Shown here: piece by piece, positions 60,220 to 64,000 of the stretch
Layout: every line of letters starts with the position of its first letter
How positions within the stretch are numbered: the first letter of the stretch is position 1
From: Nonomuraea jiangxiensis
GTDB taxonomy: Bacteria > Actinomycetota > Actinomycetes > Streptosporangiales > Streptosporangiaceae
Length of the DNA stretch: 64,000 bases
Assembly: GCF_900099965.1 (NCBI RefSeq)
Contig: NZ_FNDJ01000014.1
Coordinates: 269,124 to 333,123, forward strand
Direction of reading: 5' to 3'
Made by a program: the position numbers and the translations under genes
Notes under the pieces: generated by a model
Databases searched by the model: none
Seen by the model: the letters and a program-made list of their open reading frames with translations, nothing else
Told to the model about the DNA's origin: nothing

Positions 60220-61386
60220 ATGAGGAAGCCGCGACGCCCGGCCCGGACCGTACGGCAGCGTTTCACCGCTCTTTACGGCGCCCTGTTCCTGCTGTCGGCG
60301 GTCGGGCTGCTGGCGGTCACCTACCTCGTGGCCAGCGGGCCGTCGAGCACCAGCAGGGCCGCGCCCATGGGGGAGCAGCCGTACCAGCCGTCCGCCCTGG
60401 CCGCCGCCCAGGAACACATCGCGCGGTTGCAGGCCGAGCTCGCCCAGGCGGAGGCGCACCAGTCGCGGCAGTTGCTGCTGGGCTCGGCGGTGGCCCTCGC
60501 CGTCATGGCGGTGGTGTCGATCGTGCTGGGGCGGTTCGTCGCGGGGCGGGTGCTGCGCCCGCTGCGGGCGATCACCGCGACCACCCGCCGCATCTCCGCC
60601 GACAACCTGCACGAGCGGCTCGCCGTGAACGGCCCCGCCGACGAGGTGAAGGACCTGGCCGACACCATCGACGGGCTGCTGGAACGCCTGGAGGGCTCGT
60701 TCGCCGCGCAACGGCGGTTCGTGGCCGACGCCTCGCACGAGCTGCGGACGCCGCTGGCCACCATGCGGGCGTCGCTGGACGTGGCCGTGGGCAAGCCGGT
60801 GCCGGTGCCGGAGCAGACCGTCTCCTTGGCCGGGCGGCTGCGTACCGAGCTCGACCAGGTCGATCGGCTGCTGGACGGCCTCCTCGTGCTGGCCAGGGCG
60901 CAGCACGGCGCGATGGTCGACCGGGAGGCGGTCTCGCTCGGCGCCGCCGTGACGGCGGCATTGGAGGCCAGGGCGGCCGGCATCGAGGCCAAGAGCCTCA
61001 CCGTGCGCACCGACCTGGGGGACGTCTGGACGCGGGGCAGCCACACGCTGCTGTCGCGCATGGTCGACAACGTGATCGACAACGCGGTCCGCCACAACGG
61101 CGCGGGCGGCTGGATCCGGGTCGCCGTCACGGCCGCGGCCGGCACGGCGCTGCTGGTCGTGGAGACCGGCGGCGACGTCCTCGACCAGGAGCAGGTCGCG
61201 CTGCTGGCCCGGCCGTTCCAGCGGCTCGGCCAGGACCGCGTCCACTCCGGCGACGGGTCGGGGCTGGGGCTGGCGATCGTCGCGGCCGTGGCCGCCGCGC
61301 ACGGGGGCGACCTGGACCTGAGCGCCCGGCCCGCGGGCGGCCTGCGGGTCGCCGTCACGCTGCCGGCGGCGGGAGCGCCGGAGTGA
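60220..61386 (+). CDS. Sensor histidine kinase
   Basis: A 388-residue histidine kinase with two membrane helices (ALYGALFLLSAVGLLAVTYLVA and LLLGSAVALAVMAVVSIVLGRFVAG) flanking a short loop with an Ala/Gln/Glu coiled segment. HAMP follows, then the H-box FVADASHELRTPLA, N-box MVDNVIDNAVRHN and G2 GSGLGLAIVAAVAAAHGG. In the G1 position the conserved Asp reads Glu-Thr (VVETGGDVL). GAGAGGA lies before the ATG. Its stop overlaps the GTG of the response regulator. The paralog at 4932-6188 has the same layout. Confidence 0.93.
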   Translation: MRKPRRPARTVRQRFTALYGALFLLSAVGLLAVTYLVASGPSSTSRAAPMGEQPYQPSALAAAQEHIARLQAELAQAEAHQSRQLLLGSAVALAVMAVVSIVLGRFVAGRVLRPLRAITATTRRISADNLHERLAVNGPADEVKDLADTIDGLLERLEGSFAAQRRFVADASHELRTPLATMRASLDVAVGKPVPVPEQTVSLAGRLRTELDQVDRLLDGLLVLARAQHGAMVDREAVSLGAAVTAALEARAAGIEAKSLTVRTDLGDVWTRGSHTLLSRMVDNVIDNAVRHNGAGGWIRVAVTAAAGTALLVVETGGDVLDQEQVALLARPFQRLGQDRVHSGDGSGLGLAIVAAVAAAHGGDLDLSARPAGGLRVAVTLPAAGAPE

Positions 61387-62039
61387 GGGTGCTGGTGGTG
61401 GAGGACGCGCGCACCCTGGCCGCCGTGCTGGCCGAGGGACTGCGCGACCAGGGCATGGCCGTGGACCTGGCCCACGACGGGCTGGAGGCGGCGGCCAAGC
61501 TCGACGTCAACGCCTACGACGTGGTCGTGCTCGACCGCGACCTGCCCGGCATCCACGGCGACACCCTCTGCCAGATGATCACCGAGCGCGACGACCGGGC
61601 CATGGTGCTGATGCTGACCGCGGCCGGCTCGCCCGGCGACCGGGTCAGCGGCCTGACGCTGGGCGCCGACGACTACCTGGCCAAGCCGTTCCACTTCCCC
61701 GAGCTGGTGCTGCGCGTCCGCTCGCTGGCCCGCCGCCGGCCCTCGGCCCGCCCGCGCACGCTGCGCGCGGCCGGCATCGAGCTGGACCCGGTACGCCGTA
61801 CCGCCACCCGCGACGGCCGCCACCTGGACCTGTCGGTCAAGGAGTTCGCCCTGCTGGAGGCCCTGCTGCGGGCCAGCCCGGCCTTCCTCAGCGCCGAGGA
61901 CCTGCTCGAACAGGTCTGGGACGAGCACGCCGACCCCTTCACCAACACCGTCACCGTGACCATCGGCCGGCTGCGCCGCAAGCTCGGCGACCCCCCGATC
62001 GTGATCACCACGCCGGGCGTGGGCTACCGCATCACCTGA
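61383..62039 (+). CDS. OmpR/PhoB-family response regulator
   Basis: A 218-residue regulator with receiver (VVEDARTL, phospho-Asp in VVVLDRDLPG, Lys in YLAKPF) and winged-helix domain ending RKLGDPPIVITTPGVGYRIT. The second acidic residue after VVED is Ala instead of Asp/Glu, which may weaken metal binding. The GTG overlaps the kinase stop (GTGA), and the 3' end overlaps the convergent acyltransferase gene by 8 bp. It probably controls the divergent ABC-2 exporter. Confidence 0.94.
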   Translation: MRVLVVEDARTLAAVLAEGLRDQGMAVDLAHDGLEAAAKLDVNAYDVVVLDRDLPGIHGDTLCQMITERDDRAMVLMLTAAGSPGDRVSGLTLGADDYLAKPFHFPELVLRVRSLARRRPSARPRTLRAAGIELDPVRRTATRDGRHLDLSVKEFALLEALLRASPAFLSAEDLLEQVWDEHADPFTNTVTVTIGRLRRKLGDPPIVITTPGVGYRIT

Positions 62040-63129
62040 TCGCGCCGCGGCCGCGCACGACCGCCCAGCACGCCGCCAGAGCCACCGCGAACACCGGCAG
62101 CCACCCCAGGCGTGCCGCCACCCAGCCGAGCCCGTCCGGGACGGTGTGCAGCCCGGGCAGCGGCCCTCCCGCCGCCCGGCCCACGGCGCTGACGGCGATC
62201 ATCGCGGTCTGGTGCCAGAGGAAGATCGTGATCGCCGACAGGTTCACCAGCGCCACCGCCGCCCAGGCCGCCGGGCGCCGCCGCAACAACCGCCGCAGCG
62301 GGTCGAGCAGCAGCACCGCGGCCCCGCACTGGGCCAGCCCGAAGGTGACGGACGCGAGGGTGGGCGGGTCGAGGTTGGAGACCGTGGCGCCCGGGACCCC
62401 GACCATGGACGCCGGATATCCGGCCCAGAGCACCAGCGCCGCCGTGGCGGTGGCCCCGCCGGCCAGCATCAGCCACCCGCTCCGCCGGCTGTGCGTCCCG
62501 GTCGCGCCCAGACAGTACGGCACCAGCCAGCCGGCCAGGACGTTGACCCAGCCGAGCCAGGCGGGGCCGTCCAGCCCGTACCGGATCAGGTCGACGAGCA
62601 GGACGACGGCGAACGGCCACTCCGGGCGCATCCGCACGACCAGCGGCGTCGCCGCCGTCAGCACCGCGAACACCAGCAGGAACCACAACGGCGACCAGAC
62701 CAGTCCGGCCAGCGCGCGCACGGTCTGGACGGGGACCCCGCCCGCGATCATCGCGACCGCCGCCGTCCCCCACACCAGCAGCACGACGGCGACCGGCCTG
62801 AACAGCCGCGCCATCCGCCCGCGGAGCCACGTCCTGTAGCCGCCGGCGCCCGCGGCGGCCTGGCTTCGCGCCGCCACCATTCCGCCCACCAGGAAGAAGA
62901 CCGCCAGCGTCTGGAACAGCCAGGAGAACGGGGTGAGCTGGGGCAGGTAGCGGAGCGGGCTGGTGACGCGCACGGCGTCGCCGTCCACCACCAGCGCCGT
63001 CACCAGCCAGTGCCCGAGCACCACCCCGAGGACGGCGATCGCCCGCAGCCCGTCGATGCCGCGGTCCCGGCCGGCCGGCGTGCCCGCATCGATGAGTTCG
63101 ATCAGGCCACGCCCTGCGCGGGTAGCCAT
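62032..63129 (-). CDS. Membrane acyltransferase (acyltransferase-3 family)
   Basis: A 365-residue protein with about ten membrane helices. GIDGLRAIAVLGVVLGHWLVTALV has the catalytic-site His of the family; WLFQTLAVFFLVGGMVAARS and the RLFRPVAVVLLVW helix follow. It would O-acylate an exported carbohydrate or lipid. ATG 63129 has AAGGA eight bases upstream. A perfect 7-bp inverted repeat (TGCCCGA/TCGGGCA, 63145-63167) lies just before the start and may be an operator. Confidence 0.88.
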   Translation of the reverse strand: MATRAGRGLIELIDAGTPAGRDRGIDGLRAIAVLGVVLGHWLVTALVVDGDAVRVTSPLRYLPQLTPFSWLFQTLAVFFLVGGMVAARSQAAAGAGGYRTWLRGRMARLFRPVAVVLLVWGTAAVAMIAGGVPVQTVRALAGLVWSPLWFLLVFAVLTAATPLVVRMRPEWPFAVVLLVDLIRYGLDGPAWLGWVNVLAGWLVPYCLGATGTHSRRSGWLMLAGGATATAALVLWAGYPASMVGVPGATVSNLDPPTLASVTFGLAQCGAAVLLLDPLRRLLRRRPAAWAAVALVNLSAITIFLWHQTAMIAVSAVGRAAGGPLPGLHTVPDGLGWVAARLGWLPVFAVALAACWAVVRGRGAIR

Positions 63130-63238
63130 GGGGAGATCCTTCCGTGCCCGATGTCGTGGTTCGGGCATCGAACTTATGGATCATCCCTTGTGGTTGGCTT
63201 CCAACCTGAGAGTGCTCTTTCCGGGTAGCTCTGAGGTA

Positions 63239-63677
63239 TTACCGGTCGCCGGTCATGAGGCGGGGGCGGTCGAACACGGTGTTGTCGATGATCACGTCCA
63301 TGCGGGGCAGCGGGTCGCTCTCCGCGAGATAGAGGCGTTCGGCCACCAGGTAGCGGTCGCGGTGGATCGACTCGGCGTCGGAACCGGCCCAGTCCTGGTC
63401 GCGGACGGCGCCGCGGCGTACCGACAGCTCGGCGTCCACGTCCAGCCAGATCCGGAAGTCCCAGTACGCGTCGATCTCGGGCCGGAAGGCGAACACCCCG
63501 TCCACGATCAGCACCGAGTCCGCGGTCAGCGGCGTCGTCGTCGCCGAGTGGTCGATCTGCGTGAGGGGATCGATGCCGCACAGGGCGCAGGCCATGGCCT
63601 CAGGGGAGCGGCAGGGATCGAGCAGCAGCCGCCGGGCCGCGTCGTAGTCGTAGGCGTTGCGGTAGTAGCCCTCGCCT
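63239..63677 (-). pseudogene. Uridine kinase-like gene cut by an IS110 element
   Basis: The C-terminal about 145 residues of a uridine kinase-like protein (P-loop kinase family) are intact: EGYYRNAYDYDAARRLLLDP, ADSVLIVDGVFAFRPEIDAYWDFRIWLDVDAELSVRRGAVRDQDWAGS and RYLVAERLYLAESDPLPRMDVIIDNTVFDRPRL. The frame ends abruptly upstream of the GEGYYRN codons where the IS110 left end begins. The N-terminal part with the P-loop, if still present, lies beyond the window on the far side of the element. The gene is disrupted, unless a start such as ATG 63595 makes a C-terminal fragment. Confidence 0.87.
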
Positions 63678-63720
63678 AATGGGAGCTACGGGGTCAGCCG
63701 ATTAGGCAGACTTGGTGCCT

Positions 63721-63880
63721 GGTAGCCGCTGGTGAGTGAGCACTTCCCTCGCCTGGACTTTGAGTCCTAGGGTCAGATCGTGCCCTCACCAGTGGTCGGG
63801 AGTCTTGATCGCTGATGGGATGTCGTGCCCGCCGATCGCGTGGCGTGAGCACTTGTCCATTAGGTCGCCGACCGGCTCCT
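63721..63880 (+). ncRNA. Predicted IS110 bridge (guide) RNA
   Basis: First stem-loop: CTGGTGAG (63729-63736) pairs with CTCACCAG (63785-63792), with inner GCAC/GTGC (63740-63743, 63780-63783). A small hairpin GGACT-TTG-AGTCC (63755-63767) splits the loop into a left part containing CCCTCGCCT (63746-63754) and a right part containing GGGTCAG (63770-63776). Second stem-loop: GGTCGG (63794-63799) pairs with CCGACC (63868-63873) and its right side contains CCATTAG (63857-63863). The left part equals the DNA at the insertion point; CCATTAG is complementary to the element tip CTAATGG. Exact ends are approximate. Confidence 0.78.
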
Positions 63881-63918
63881 GCGGGCTGCTGGAACTGTTG
63901 TCGATCTTAGGGATTCGG

Positions 63919-64000
63919 ATGCTGTTCGTCGGCGATGACTGGGCTGAGGATCACCACGATGTGGAGGTCCAGGACGAGGCGGGCACGGTCTTGAAGCGGG
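63919..64000 (+). CDS. IS110-family transposase, N-terminal fragment
   Basis: The first 27 codons of a transposase run to the window edge: MLFVGDDWAEDHHDVEVQDE contains the first Asp and Glu/His of the RuvC-like DEDD fold. The rest, including the C-terminal serine motif of this family, is outside. In the circular form the promoter is made by joining the ends. Confidence 0.88.
   Translation, partial: MLFVGDDWAEDHHDVEVQDEAGTVLKR

Larger units (their letters stand above)
63676..64000 (+). mobile_element. IS110-family insertion sequence, left end and start of transposase
   Basis: From the CT at 63676-63677 to the right edge the sequence differs in style from its neighbours (lower GC) and ends in an open frame starting MLFVGDDWAEDHHDVEVQDEAG, the hallmark N-terminus of IS110-type DEDD transposases. 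The 242 bp between the tip and the ATG is long non-coding DNA folding into two stem-loops, as expected for the IS110 group, which carries its guide RNA in the left end. No terminal inverted repeats are needed in this family. GCCTAAT/ATTAGGC (63674-63680, 63701-63707) is a small inverted repeat at the tip. Confidence 0.88.

Noticed and set aside
59115..62039. A 974-codon open frame on the plus strand ending in the response regulator.
   Set aside because: Only its last 219 codons are the real regulator. The rest is antisense to the ABC genes and out of frame in the histidine kinase, with random-looking Arg/Gly/Ala composition.

Overview
The window is a high-GC chromosomal stretch from a Gram-positive, mycelial actinomycete. 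The Streptosporangiales (a Nonomuraea-like genus) is my best guess. It rests on the very high GC, on many GTG/TTG starts and on gene content (DUF5302, DUF2510 and DUF4032 proteins, an actinobacterial c-di-AMP riboswitch, several transmembrane Ser/Thr kinases, NgcEFG-type sugar uptake, lysine 6-aminotransferase). No marker gene fixes the genus. Nearly all genes are intact and tightly packed. Many adjacent genes overlap by 4 bp at stop/start (ATGA or GTGA), so operons are easy to read.

Layout. 1-2665: two tandem Ser/Thr kinases. 2820-4935: NAD(P)-binding NmrA-type protein with a tiny leader ORF, and an unknown NCHAFAW-motif protein. 4932-10569: response regulator/histidine kinase facing a lipoprotein-adaptor-MacB-type ABC exporter operon. 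10583-13574: small lipoprotein, STAS protein, YetF-type membrane protein and MreB paralog, DUF5302. 13589-14562: terminator, c-di-AMP (ydaO) riboswitch and a secreted RlpA/3D-like protein. 14589-18340: alpha/beta hydrolase with a palindromic operator, DUF4032, DUF885 peptidase-like. 18335-21814: class II aldolase, TetR, PfkB kinase and class III aminotransferase, which look like one catabolic unit. 21896-23322: ECF sigma factor and partner. 23325-27916: metallo-beta-lactamase-fold hydrolase divergent from an NgcEFG-like sugar importer. 27927-29877: pterin dehydratase, Cu/Zn SOD-like lipoprotein, pirin. 29985-30660: a hierarchical 17/34/136-bp minisatellite. 30839-34487: DUF418 protein, then an SPFH/RHH/GPP34 operon. 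34817-41426: methyltransferase-like protein, penicillin-binding protein, hemolysin III, PPOX protein, lysine aminotransferase, NDH-2, LuxR-type HTH. 41553-42318: tRNA-His with terminator, and oligoribonuclease. 42387-49259: DUF2510 protein, a pseudokinase and two more receptor kinases. 49346-51471: divergent PNPOx-like protein and PdxR/MocR regulator with matching operator motifs. 51431-57116: DegT-type aminotransferase and CelD-type acyltransferase, a phosphotransferase/SDR pair, GH39-like membrane-anchored hydrolase. 57138-62039: ABC-2 exporter divergent from a second two-component system. 62032-63129: acyltransferase. 63239-64000: a uridine kinase gene broken by an IS110-family element whose left end lies in the window.

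Main themes are surface signalling and envelope. There are five kinase-type genes (one catalytically dead). Four of them end in related extracellular beta-sandwich modules bounded by cysteines. Two paralogous two-component/ABC-exporter modules are arranged in mirror image. Cell-wall genes (PBP, c-di-AMP-controlled secreted protein, MreB paralog) are scattered between them.

The most striking non-coding signal is at the right edge. The 240-bp left end of the IS110 element folds into two stem-loops with the features of a bridge RNA. The first loop carries a 9-nt copy of the sequence abutting the insertion point in the uridine kinase gene. The second carries the 7-nt complement of the element's own left tip. 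This lets the target and the missing half of the disrupted gene be predicted from the window alone.
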